This document shows positions 1 through 7,256 of a stretch of 32,744 nt of DNA, piece after piece. The DNA comes from Nocardiaceae bacterium. GTDB taxonomy: Bacteria; Actinomycetota; Actinomycetes; Mycobacteriales; Mycobacteriaceae. The notes below the pieces were generated by a model. The model was not told where the DNA came from. It searched no databases and saw only the letters and a program-made list of their open reading frames with translations. The stretch spans positions 1 through 32,744 of the forward strand of contig JAJFUQ010000081.1 in assembly GCA_021372355.1 (NCBI GenBank). Reading direction: 5' to 3'. Both the position numbers and the translations under genes were made by a program. Numbering within the stretch: position 1 is the first letter of the stretch; every line of letters starts with the position of its first letter.

Positions 1-178
1 CTGCTTCTACTTCAAGCAGGGCGAGATGATCGCCGCCGACTGCGTCAACCACCCGAAGGAGTTCATGTTCGCCCGCCGCGTCGTTGGCGAACGACTGCCG
101 GTGGATCAGAGCCAGTTGGCAGATCCGGAAAGCTCGCTGAATGATCTGTTGAAGGCGGCGCTGTCGAGCAGGGTGTGA
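1..178 (+). CDS. Ferredoxin reductase, C-terminal fragment (5' end outside window)
   Basis: An open frame enters from the left edge (first full codon at base 2) and ends at TGA 176-178, giving 58 residues. The stretch around CFYFKQGEMIAADCVNHPKE followed by FMFARR resembles the C-terminal dimerisation domain of FAD/NAD(P)H ferredoxin reductases that serve cytochrome P450 or Rieske oxygenase systems (rhodocoxin or putidaredoxin reductase type). Those proteins have a beta strand, then a conserved A-V-N-x-P-x-x-[FY]-M motif near the C terminus. The FAD- and NAD-binding domains lie outside the window, so its partner oxygenase cannot be told. The family call is fairly safe; the exact substrate system is unknown. 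Confidence 0.6.
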   Translation, partial: CFYFKQGEMIAADCVNHPKEFMFARRVVGERLPVDQSQLADPESSLNDLLKAALSSRV

Positions 179-319
179 TGGCTCTGCTCAGGTGACCGGC
201 AGGACGGAGATTCCCAGCCTCGCGGAAACCTCTGGTCCGCCGGTCGCCCGGATCACGTCGGGGGAGCCGACGACCGTGCCCGAACTCCGCCCGGCAGCGG
301 AGTGCCCATCCAGACGAGA

Positions 320-1042
320 TCAGCAGCCGCGCCCGTCAATCGGCCACACCATGAACGCGTCGATCAGCGATGGGTTCGATTCGCTGATGCGGAAGATGAC
401 CCGGCCGATGTCTCCGTCGATCGAATAGCCGTTGACTGGCGTGAGGACCCCCTCGTGGAATGGCCGTAGCTTCGGCCCATATGTCTTCTGCAACTCCGCA
501 ACGGTTCCGCCGAGTTCAAAACCTCCGGGTGTCCGGACGATCTGGCGCGCGACGGGGTTGTAGATCACGTCGAATCCCAAGCAGCTGTGGCGAACCTGGA
601 ACTGTGCAAACTGAGTTGCCGGCTCGAGTACAGCGATCATGTTGGCGTCACATTCGGTGCAGATGAGTTCGACCTGCACATCCGCCGCCTCTTCGATCTC
701 TTCCTCGGTCATGCCCAGCTTTGCGGCACCCACGGATTCGGTCGTCACGGAGACCACATTCTCGTGCCACGCACCGCGCTTCGGATGGTACGGACTCGAC
801 AGGAGCGTCTCGGCGGTCGTGGCCTGGCCCGGGAGTTGCGGCGGTGTGGGCTGAGTAGTCGTGATCGGAACTTCGGACGCCGCACTGGTAGTTGATGCGG
901 CTGAGGACGAACTATCGCCGCGCTTTGCGGTGTCCATTGCACTCGACATGCTCGCCTCAGTCGGTGATTGACGCGGTTCCACTGCCTGTCCGCAGCCACC
1001 GATCGCAAGCGAGGCTGCGGCGGCAACGACGAATGAACGCAT
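320..1042 (-). CDS. Putative secreted lipoprotein
   Basis: A 240-residue protein starts at ATG 1042 behind a strong GGAGGAG ribosome site about 7 bases upstream. Its N terminus (MRSFVVAAAASLAIGGCGQ) is a short lipoprotein signal peptide with a lipobox ending at Cys17, so the mature protein should be lipid-anchored on the outer face of the membrane. Residues about 20-75 are a Ser/Thr/Ala/Pro-rich linker, typical of actinobacterial lipoproteins. A globular domain follows, with Cys at a CTEC pair and at HSCLGFD; these may form disulphides. I do not recognise the domain. The gene stands alone, about 130 bases from any right-hand neighbour, and its stop faces the end of the reductase fragment. Confidence 0.75.
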   Translation of the reverse strand: MRSFVVAAAASLAIGGCGQAVEPRQSPTEASMSSAMDTAKRGDSSSSAASTTSAASEVPITTTQPTPPQLPGQATTAETLLSSPYHPKRGAWHENVVSVTTESVGAAKLGMTEEEIEEAADVQVELICTECDANMIAVLEPATQFAQFQVRHSCLGFDVIYNPVARQIVRTPGGFELGGTVAELQKTYGPKLRPFHEGVLTPVNGYSIDGDIGRVIFRISESNPSLIDAFMVWPIDGRGC

Positions 1043-1257
1043 TTTTATCTCCTCCGGGTTTGATCAACTTCGTTGACCGTGGTTGGAGCGTATGGAGAGC
1101 TGCGAACGGTGGTAATGCACCCTAGGGGGTGGTAAAAGCCCACCTGCAACGTCAGATTGACCCAGCTGGATCACTGTGCGGCTAGCGATTGCCACGGCGG
1201 ACTTTTCGACGCGACTGATCGAGGCCAACCGTCAACGTCAGCAGCAAGGAGGCCGCG

Positions 1258-1434
1258 ATGAGTCCGGTCGACATGAAGCTCGAAATCGTCATCGTTCCCG
1301 TGTCTGCCGTCGACCGCGCGAAGGGGTTCTACGGACGACTCGGATGGCGACTCGATGCCGACTTCGATGACACGGTAAGGCCAACCCGTGCTCATTCTCG
1401 ATCCGCACTGACGGCCCACTTGCGACCCGAATAG
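1258..1434 (+). pseudogene. Truncated VOC (glyoxalase/bleomycin-resistance) family gene
   Basis: ATG 1258 lies after a GCAAGGAGG-like ribosome site. The first 39 or so residues (MSPVDMKLEIVIVPVSAVDR then AKGFYGRLGWRLDADF) match the first beta-alpha-beta module of small VOC superfamily proteins, normally 120-150 residues. After DFDD the frame loses the family pattern and stops at TAG 1432-1434, giving 58 residues. Short family-like scraps occur in other frames downstream (PCSFSIRTDGPL near 1385, IYVVGDVVRAL near 1490), which suggests several indels rather than a single truncation. I infer a decayed gene whose remains may extend to about 1700. It is unlikely to be functional, because VOC enzymes need paired modules for metal binding. 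Confidence 0.6.
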
Positions 1435-1773
1435 ATAGATCTTCCGGGGCTGGAACCGAACGGTGCTCTCACGGCGTCGCCATCGATATATGTCGTTGGC
1501 GACGTTGTCAGAGCACTGAATCGTCGGCCTACCCGGCATCCCCGCAAACAGGCCGCGGATGGGTCATTGCTGGGACCGCTCGGTATTCGGCAATCTCCAC
1601 AAAAAAGGGGGAGAGATGTGGGACGAGTACGCCTTCCAGTGGCTCACCGGCGGTACGGGCCGGGAGTTCGACGCACCTCAGACCGCCGCCGGCCCGCACG
1701 CCAACTAGGCGCGTCGGGTAGAGCCCTCCGCCAACGGGTATCGCTACTGCAATCGACCCACCAGGAGAATGCA
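1435..1773. other. Gene-poor stretch with decayed VOC remnants
   Basis: No convincing intact gene is present on either strand in these 339 bases. Frames on the plus strand contain scraps reminiscent of the VOC gene that starts at 1258. A 29-codon frame at 1617-1706 (MWDEYAFQWLTGG and on) follows a GGGGGAG stretch only a few bases before its ATG, but I do not recognise it and do not call it. The last bases (1763-1773) hold the AGGAG ribosome site of the next gene. Confidence 0.5.
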
Positions 1774-2124
1774 GTGAAGGACTACGAGTTTTCAACGGAC
1801 GCGGTAGCGAACTTGGATGAGCAAGCCCAGAGGGCTGGCGCGGACAAAGACGAAGACCAACACGACGCGGACCCCGTTGAGCAGACCCTCGACGTACCGA
1901 TGGAAAGGCCGGCGGACGAGGCCGCCAAATTCGTACAGAAGCAGTACAAGGAGAAGTCCGGACTTGATCTGGACGCCGACTCTGCACGTGAAATCGTAGA
2001 AACCGCGCGAGCGGGTAGCGAATCGTCGGACCCCGAGGCAGCCTCCGAGTCCGAGTCCGATTCCGAATCGGATTCGGACACAGAAGATGCCGAAGATTCG
2101 GACGCAGAAGCGGATAAATCCTGA
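1774..2124 (+). CDS. Highly acidic small protein with Ser/Asp/Glu repeat tail
   Basis: I choose GTG 1774 because AGGAG (1763-1767) sits 6 bases upstream and the frame before it looks non-coding. The product is 116 residues. Residues 1-85 are charged and probably helical (PADEAAKFVQKQYKEKSGLD and similar). Residues about 86-116 are almost entirely Ser, Glu, Asp and Ala, including an SESDSESDSDTEDAED run encoded by near-repeated TCC-GAN codons. The tail should be disordered and strongly negative. There is no signal peptide or membrane segment, so it is presumably cytosolic. Function is unknown; the hemerythrin gene 86 bases downstream may share its transcript, although a small hairpin lies between them. 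Confidence 0.7.
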   Translation: MKDYEFSTDAVANLDEQAQRAGADKDEDQHDADPVEQTLDVPMERPADEAAKFVQKQYKEKSGLDLDADSAREIVETARAGSESSDPEAASESESDSESDSDTEDAEDSDAEADKS

Positions 2125-2127
2125 TCC

Positions 2128-2144
2128 GAGGCGTAGGCCGCCTC
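2128..2144 (+). terminator. Small hairpin after the acidic protein gene
   Basis: GAGGCG (2128-2133) and CGCCTC (2139-2144) form a 6-bp stem with a 5-base loop directly after the stop codon at 2124. There is no T-run after it, so termination would be weak. The spacing fits an intergenic structure between the acidic protein and hemerythrin genes. Confidence 0.3.
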
Positions 2145-2210
2145 GTCATTCCGAGAGTTTGGAGCCTTCCGGCACGGGTAAGCGACCTGCAGCCAACGGA
2201 AGGAATCCCA

Positions 2211-2711
2211 ATGTCAACGGATGCGATCGTCCTGCTCAAGCAAGATCACAAAGAGATCCGAAAGTTGTTTCGCGACTTCAACAAAGCAGGGTCAGATGCT
2301 CAGGCCACAAAAGGCCGATTGGTGAACAAGATCATCACCGCGTTGACGGTTCACACGTATCTCGAAAACGAGTGCATGTACCCGGAGGTCCGCAAGCTTC
2401 TGCCAGAGCTCGAGGACGACATACTCGAATCGTACGAAGAGCACCACGTCGCCGATGTGCTCGTCACCGAACTTGCCGCGATGAAGCCTGACGATGAACG
2501 ATTCGACGCCAAGACCACGGTCCTCATCGAATCCGTCGACCATCACATCCAAGAAGAGGAAGACGCCTGGTTCCCCAAGGTTCGTGAAGCATTGTCGAGG
2601 ACTCAGTTGCAGGAAATCGGCGCCCGCATGCTCGAACTCCGGCAGAAGGCGCCTACCTCGCCAGCCCAGCCTTCAGCGTTGAAGAAGACGCTCGACGCTG
2701 TGCTTTCCTGA
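2211..2711 (+). CDS. Hemerythrin HHE-domain protein
   Basis: A 166-residue protein with a four-helix hemerythrin domain that binds a di-iron centre. Visible candidate ligands are His13 (QDHKEIRKLF), His48 and Glu52 (VHTYLENE), His78/His79 (EEHHVADVL) and His111/His112 with Glu115/Glu116 (DHHIQEEEDAWFP). These reproduce the H...HxxxE...H...HxxxE pattern of the family. It is cytosolic, with a short Pro/Ala-rich tail after the domain. Related actinobacterial hemerythrins are linked to oxygen, peroxide or NO sensing and resistance. It converges on the nitrile hydratase operon, with only 4 bases between stop codons. The domain call is firm; the physiological ligand is not visible. Confidence 0.9.
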   Translation: MSTDAIVLLKQDHKEIRKLFRDFNKAGSDAQATKGRLVNKIITALTVHTYLENECMYPEVRKLLPELEDDILESYEEHHVADVLVTELAAMKPDDERFDAKTTVLIESVDHHIQEEEDAWFPKVREALSRTQLQEIGARMLELRQKAPTSPAQPSALKKTLDAVLS

Positions 2712-2715
2712 GCGG

Positions 2716-3030
2716 TCAGTGGTCGTGCCCGTGCGGCCGCGCCAAGTACAAGCGCTCGCGTTCGTCGAGGGTCCCGCGATCGAGCGCACACGCTTCGGCG
2801 AGCGCGTCCTCCACAGCCAAGGCCCAGCTCTCCCAGTAGCCGCGCTCAGGGTTCTCGCGGACACGCGTGATGAGGTGCTTCCGAAAGTCTTCGTAGTCGA
2901 ACACGCGCTGAGTGAGCACCATGGTGACGCCGAAAAGGCGACGCTGCCAGGGCGCGGCGAACACCAGTTCGCCGTTCGACCGTGGGGGAGCCGCCGGGCC
3001 GTCGACGTCGAGCATGGCGTCAGCGCTCAT
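2716..3030 (-). CDS. Nitrile hydratase accessory protein (P14K/activator type)
   Basis: A 104-residue protein starting at ATG 3030, overlapping the 3' end of the alpha-subunit gene by 11 bases. It resembles the N-terminal part of nitrile hydratase beta subunits ([18 protein letters not shown], then [14 protein letters not shown]), as accessory proteins of cobalt-type enzymes do. In that class the small protein forms a complex with the alpha subunit and helps load cobalt by subunit exchange; this role is known for the family and inferred here. The beta-alpha-accessory order is the usual cobalt-type arrangement. It is the last gene of the operon. Confidence 0.88.
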   Translation of the reverse strand: MSADAMLDVDGPAAPPRSNGELVFAAPWQRRLFGVTMVLTQRVFDYEDFRKHLITRVRENPERGYWESWALAVEDALAEACALDRGTLDERERLYLARPHGHDH

Positions 3031-3610
3031 GGGGCGAAAGGGCTTTGGCGACGCCGATCATCGAGTCGCGGGTGACGAGGGGAACCAGCTCGTCGGCCGA
3101 CCAATGGTCGGTTCCGGCCGGCCGCTGCGGCAGCACCAGGTACCGAGCCTCGGCCGAGCTATCCCACACGCGAACGTGGACTGACTCATCAAGTGCGAGC
3201 CCGAGCTCCGCGAGGACCGTGCGCGGTTCGGCCACCATCCGGGAGCGGTAGGCCTCCGACTTGTACCAGTTCGGCGGTAGTCCGAGCACCGGCCAGGGAT
3301 AGCACGAGCAGAGCGTGCACACCACGACGTTGTGGACGTCCTCGGTGTTCGCCAGTACCCGGATGTCTGCGCCTTCGGCACCACCGAAGCCGAACTCGGC
3401 CACCGCCTTCGTGCCGTTTGCCAGGAGTCGCTCACGGAACGCATCGTCGGTCCAGGCGCGAGCCACCACCTTCGCCCCATTGAGTGGGCCGACGTCCTTC
3501 TCGTAATGCGCGATGACGGTGTCGACCGCCTTCGGGTCGATGATGCCGCGCTCGATGAGGATCGACTCGAGGGCCTCGACCCGGACGCCGATGGGATCGG
3601 GCTCGCTCAT
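3020..3610 (-). CDS. nthA: Nitrile hydratase alpha subunit (cobalt type)
   Basis: A 196-residue protein; ATG 3610 is chosen because it overlaps the beta-gene stop as ATGA and the product then begins [10 protein letters not shown], as family members do. The metal site is the VCTLCSC motif with Cys98, Cys101, Ser102 and Cys103; Thr at position 99 marks the low-spin cobalt class (iron enzymes carry VCSLCSC). In the family, two of these Cys residues are oxidised to sulfinate and sulfenate after translation. The following [20 protein letters not shown] is the conserved continuation. The enzyme hydrates nitriles to amides in the cytosol as an alpha-beta heteromer. No amidase gene for the next step is in the window. 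Confidence 0.95.
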   Translation of the reverse strand: MSEPDPIGVRVEALESILIERGIIDPKAVDTVIAHYEKDVGPLNGAKVVARAWTDDAFRERLLANGTKAVAEFGFGGAEGADIRVLANTEDVHNVVVCTLCSCYPWPVLGLPPNWYKSEAYRSRMVAEPRTVLAELGLALDESVHVRVWDSSAEARYLVLPQRPAGTDHWSADELVPLVTRDSMIGVAKALSPHER

Positions 3611-4284
3611 GCTGGCTCCAGATAGGGCTCGAACAGCTCGAGGAGAATCTCGGTGTTGGGCTCGGCCTTCTCGCCCCACAACTCGATGCCATCAAAGGAC
3701 ACCGTGTAGAGATGCTCAGCGGCCGTGGAACCGGTCCTGACGTGCTCGTCCGGGAAAATGGCGGCGCCCCGATGCTCCGTGATGCGGCCGAGTCGACCCG
3801 TCACGTAACCGGGCTGCCGGGTGTGGCCGTCAGACCGCTCGGCTCGCACGCGCACGGCGTCACCAACGGCGTAGCGCGGTTGATGCTTGGCCGTTTTCGC
3901 GCTGCCGAACATCCGAGGCATCACCTGGGTGTTGATCCATCCCGGCAGCGTTGGCCGGCTCATGAGGACTCGCACGACTCGGGCCGTTACCGCAGACTTG
4001 ACTGCCAGGACTTTCCGCTCACCAGAGATGTACTTGGCGAGCATCCGCTCCATGAAATACAGCCAGTGCGTGTAGTACGGCTCGGCGTACTCCCGCGGCG
4101 ACATCTGTTCGATCGTGGCGCGACCATTGTCGAAATTCGGCCCGAAAAGACCCAGCGTTTGGATAACCGCGCTCATCCCGAACACGCGGCGCTCCCAATC
4201 CGCATGAAAAGGCGGTTCGCTACTCGTGTGATCAATCGGGCCGAAGTGCTCGCGGCGGCCGCCGAGATCATGCACGTCTGGCAT
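3607..4284 (-). CDS. nthB: Nitrile hydratase beta subunit
   Basis: A 225-residue protein with the typical beta-subunit opening ([10 protein letters not shown]), the [14 protein letters not shown] segment, a central helical region containing [13 protein letters not shown], and a C-terminal SH3-like barrel ([20 protein letters not shown], then [13 protein letters not shown] and FEPYLEPA). Length fits the usual 210-230 residues. It is first of the three structural genes, joined to alpha by a 4-base ATGA overlap (3607-3610). No strong ribosome site is visible before its ATG, and only 44 bases separate it from the damaged BKACE gene upstream, so the operon may be transcribed from above 5202. Confidence 0.93.
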   Translation of the reverse strand: MPDVHDLGGRREHFGPIDHTSSEPPFHADWERRVFGMSAVIQTLGLFGPNFDNGRATIEQMSPREYAEPYYTHWLYFMERMLAKYISGERKVLAVKSAVTARVVRVLMSRPTLPGWINTQVMPRMFGSAKTAKHQPRYAVGDAVRVRAERSDGHTRQPGYVTGRLGRITEHRGAAIFPDEHVRTGSTAAEHLYTVSFDGIELWGEKAEPNTEILLELFEPYLEPA

Positions 4285-4328
4285 ATCGGCAGCTTATCGC
4301 CAAGTCGACATTCCGGACACCCTGCTGA

Positions 4329-5202
4329 CTAACCCCACAGCGCGGCTTCCACCCCTTCAGTTCCGATGGCCTTGCGTCCTAGCCGGGTGCCGAGTTGAAC
4401 GGCACGCTCGACGAGTTCCTCGTTGGTCGGGTGTTCGGGGCCCGCGTAGTCCTCGAGCCCCGACGCGAACATGACCGCCGGCTTTTAGTGCAGCCTCGGC
4501 AAGGCCCGACCCGAGGATGTCACCCCAGAGAACGCCCACCATCCATGGCAGACCGGCGCCGTTGAGCATGGCGACGTAAAGATCGAGACTGGCCGGTGTG
4601 GGCGGGAGCCCAACCAGCGCGGCGGGACCACCGAAGTACAACTGGACTTTGGTCCGGCGCGGCAAGCTGCCCGCCCGGTGATGCGCCAACGTCAGTCGCA
4701 GCATTCCTGGCTCGAAGATCGACACGTGGACCGGTAAATCAGCCTCGCGACACCAGCGAAAGATGTAATCGACATCCGAGGCCGAATTCCCGAAAGTCGG
4801 AAGCGCCCGCGGCCCGTCGGGACTATCGAACGCGACGGCGATGCACCCGGCGTCGGCGGTTGACATGGTCAAGGCCCCACGGCGATGCAGTTCATCGATA
4901 TGTGAGAACCGCTCCTCGATGCCAACGGAACGCTCACCGGATGTCGTCGGATGCATCAGCAATCCGGGATGGACTTGCCAGATTCTGCGCCAGGCATTCT
5001 CGTAGGGGTCAGGCGAATGCGTGCTCGGCTCACCCCAGTTCGGCTCATCGTTGTGGTTGTGCACGATCGACGCGCCTGCGTCGACGCAGGCGAGGGCGGT
5101 AGCAACGATCTCGTCGACTGATCGGGGAACATGGGGGTTCGCGGCTTTTGCGGTCGACCCATTGATCGCGGCTTCGATAACCAACGGCGTAGCCGAACTC
5201 AT
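4329..5202 (-). pseudogene. BKACE (3-keto-5-aminohexanoate cleavage) family gene with one-base frameshift
   Basis: The frame from ATG 5202 encodes a beta-keto acid cleavage enzyme: SIVHNHNDEP with the metal-binding His pair, an LLMHPTTSG segment, KVQLYFGGP and VLWGDI, ending in GGHVRVG. At GGHVRVG the frame goes wrong. Bases 4458-4461 are CCCC on the plus strand (GGGG in the gene); removing one restores GLEDYAGPEHPTNEELVERA and on to EAALWG with TAG at 4329-4331, exactly the family C terminus. As written, the protein shifts into about 40 unrelated residues and stops at 4357. The family condenses acetyl-CoA with beta-keto acids in a Zn-dependent reaction. Either the last 43 residues are lost, or this is a homopolymer sequencing error. 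It lies directly upstream of the nitrile hydratase genes on the same strand. Confidence 0.85.
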
Positions 5203-5244
5203 TACCCGACGCTAGGACAATCTGCCGTGGCAGAAAAGGGCAGC

Positions 5245-5694
5245 ATGACTGAATTGACGTGGACCGTCCGTCGCCTCACGGCCAGCGACACCGACCTTGC
5301 TCAGATCGCTGAACAGATCAACAACGCAGAGATGGAAATCGGCGATCCGTTCACGGCAGAGTCGCTGCAGCAATTTCTGGCAAACGACGACGCGATCTAT
5401 CTGACGATTCACCATGACGACCGTCTCGTCGGCGCGCTGCATGGCTTCGCGTACCTCCACCCGAGCGGCAAGCGGTATGTCTACGTTGACGAGGTGGATA
5501 CCGCCGAAGACTTTCGTCGCCGCGGGGTCGCGAAGACGTTGATGGCAGCAGCACTCGACATTGCGCGCGATCTGGGTGCCGAGAGCTTGTGGCTCGGCAC
5601 CGACGACTTCCGCGATCCAGCGAAGAAGTTGTACGAGTCTCTCAGCCCATCGGCAATCGAGCCGGGTTCGATCTATTCCTGGGATTTCGACTAG
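5245..5694 (+). CDS. GNAT family N-acetyltransferase
   Basis: A 149-residue protein. ATG 5245 (MTELTWTVRR) follows AGAAAAGGG by about 4 bases; GTG 5227 in the same frame is an alternative that would add six residues. The acetyl-CoA-binding motif A is visible as VDEVDTAEDFRRRGVAKTLM (R-R-x-G-x-A), followed by the typical helix and strand (ARDLGAESLWLGTDD) and a KLYESL segment. Similar small GNATs include aminoglycoside 3-N-acetyltransferase-like proteins, but the substrate cannot be read from sequence. Its last 53 bases overlap the 3' end of the convergent WS/DGAT gene. It diverges from the BKACE gene across only 42 bases. Confidence 0.85.
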   Translation: MTELTWTVRRLTASDTDLAQIAEQINNAEMEIGDPFTAESLQQFLANDDAIYLTIHHDDRLVGALHGFAYLHPSGKRYVYVDEVDTAEDFRRRGVAKTLMAAALDIARDLGAESLWLGTDDFRDPAKKLYESLSPSAIEPGSIYSWDFD

Positions 5695-7114
5695 CGATCA
5701 CCTCGAGATCAGATGCTTCTTTCTCAATCAGAGCGAGCAGTTCCCAGCAACCGGGCAACTGTTTGTGGTCGGCGACGATTCCTATCGCGTAGGTGTCGGT
5801 GTAGCTGGTGACGGTGATGTTGAGCCCGACGCCTTCAGTGATGGCTGACACCGGATAGTAGGCACGGACGCGTGCTCCGCCTAAGTACAACGTCTGGGAA
5901 GGGCCGGGAACGTTCGAGATGATCAGGTTCGCGGGCGCCCGCAGACCGAACATCCGAGACATCGCCCCACTGAGAGACACGGTCGGTCGGAACAGCGGGG
6001 GAGGTATGAGGTCGTTGACCACTTCCAGCAGGTTGGGCGGGCTCTGTCGTTGGTGCTGTTTCCCCTCGTCCATTGCAGCGGCCGCACGGCAGACGCGGTC
6101 CCGAGCGTCGGCGGTGTCGGTCGGAACCTGCACGAACATGAGGGCGGCCTGGTTGCCGTAAGTGTGTCGCTGGTCCGAGGGTCGAACGGATTTGGGGACG
6201 AGCGCAACGAGCGGCTCCGCGGGCAATTCGTCGTGCGACTCGAGCCAATTGCGTAGTCCACCGGCACAGATCGCCATGATGGCGTCGTTGGCGGTGCATC
6301 CGAACGCGGTACGGATCGCCTGCACCTGTTTCGCCGGGATCTGGCCGACCGCGACGCTGCGCTTGCCCGAGAGCCGGCGCTGGAAGCGTGTTCTCGGTGC
6401 CGGGGGAGTAGTCGCGGTGTCGAGACCGCGACGCCGGCGGGCCGCGTGGGCGGCCTCGCGCAGGCCCGGGAGAGTGCGCAGCGCAATGACTCCGTCGAGG
6501 TGGGGCAACATCCGCGGCGCGGTTCGCAGCGCTCGAAGTCCGCGGAGGCTGGCGCGGCCGAGGTTCGAGATGAGCGACTCTTCGCGCGGCTGCACCGCAA
6601 CCACGTGGGCTGGCGCGTCGAGAAGACGGTCGGGCTCGACGTCGAAGAGGACCGCGAGAATTTCTCCGGCAGACACACCGTCGACGGCAGCGTGGTGAAG
6701 GCTGATCAGCACCGCAACGGAACCATCGTCCAGGCCATGGATGACGTGTATCCGCCACAGTGGACGTGTCCGATCGAGCCGCTGCGCGATCAAGCGGGCG
6801 ACATGCGCGGCGAGGTTCCGCTCAGATCCCGGCGCGGGCACCGCGCTGTCGACAACGTGGTGGACGAGGTCCACTTCGCCGTCGGCCCAATAGGGGTGGT
6901 CGAGGTGGAAAGGCACGGTCTGCAGGCGCCAGCGCAGGGGCGGAAGAAGACCCAGTCGGGTGGCAACGACCTCACGGACGAATTCCGCGCCGACCGCTCT
7001 ACCGCTTCGTGTGGTCGCCTTCACTACCGCCAACACGTTGATGTGTCCTTGGGTGGCGCTGTTCTCGATCGCGAGAAATTGCGCGTCGAGGCTGGTGAGT
7101 TGGCGCAGAGTCAT
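5642..7114 (-). CDS. Wax ester synthase/diacylglycerol acyltransferase (WS/DGAT)
   Basis: A 490-residue protein from ATG 7114 (MTLRQLTSLDAQFLAIENSA). The open frame continues upstream but loses homology and enters the SDR gene, so this start is preferred although no clear ribosome site is seen. The active-site motif HHAAVDG lies at residues 140-146, and the family's C-terminal NVPGP motif is in NLIISNVPGPSQTLYLGGA. These enzymes transfer acyl groups from acyl-CoA to alcohols or diacylglycerol, making storage or envelope lipids at the membrane, and are abundant in mycolate actinobacteria. It is the last gene of a five-gene minus-strand series. Its stop lies inside the GNAT coding region (53-base antisense overlap). 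Confidence 0.93.
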   Translation of the reverse strand: MTLRQLTSLDAQFLAIENSATQGHINVLAVVKATTRSGRAVGAEFVREVVATRLGLLPPLRWRLQTVPFHLDHPYWADGEVDLVHHVVDSAVPAPGSERNLAAHVARLIAQRLDRTRPLWRIHVIHGLDDGSVAVLISLHHAAVDGVSAGEILAVLFDVEPDRLLDAPAHVVAVQPREESLISNLGRASLRGLRALRTAPRMLPHLDGVIALRTLPGLREAAHAARRRRGLDTATTPPAPRTRFQRRLSGKRSVAVGQIPAKQVQAIRTAFGCTANDAIMAICAGGLRNWLESHDELPAEPLVALVPKSVRPSDQRHTYGNQAALMFVQVPTDTADARDRVCRAAAAMDEGKQHQRQSPPNLLEVVNDLIPPPLFRPTVSLSGAMSRMFGLRAPANLIISNVPGPSQTLYLGGARVRAYYPVSAITEGVGLNITVTSYTDTYAIGIVADHKQLPGCWELLALIEKEASDLEVIASRNPRNRSNPARLPMG

Positions 7115-7256
7115 TGCGTGGTGTGTCGTTCGGCAATCGTGGTGGAGTAGCGCAAGGTCGCGTCGGAACCGCCTGGCACGGCTGGGAGTTGCGTCTGTTC
7201 CCGGTAGGTGAAGGTTGCGAAGATCGTGGCGAGCACTAGCAGTCGGGCGGACATGG

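Noticed and set aside
1567..1773. Extension of the acidic-protein frame to an earlier start
   Set aside because: Residues before GTG 1774 are Arg-rich without family pattern, and the AGGAG site marks 1774.
2032..2100. CRISPR-like or tandem repeat at the TCCGA-rich stretch
   Set aside because: Repeats are codon-scale in a reading frame with no spacers of constant length.
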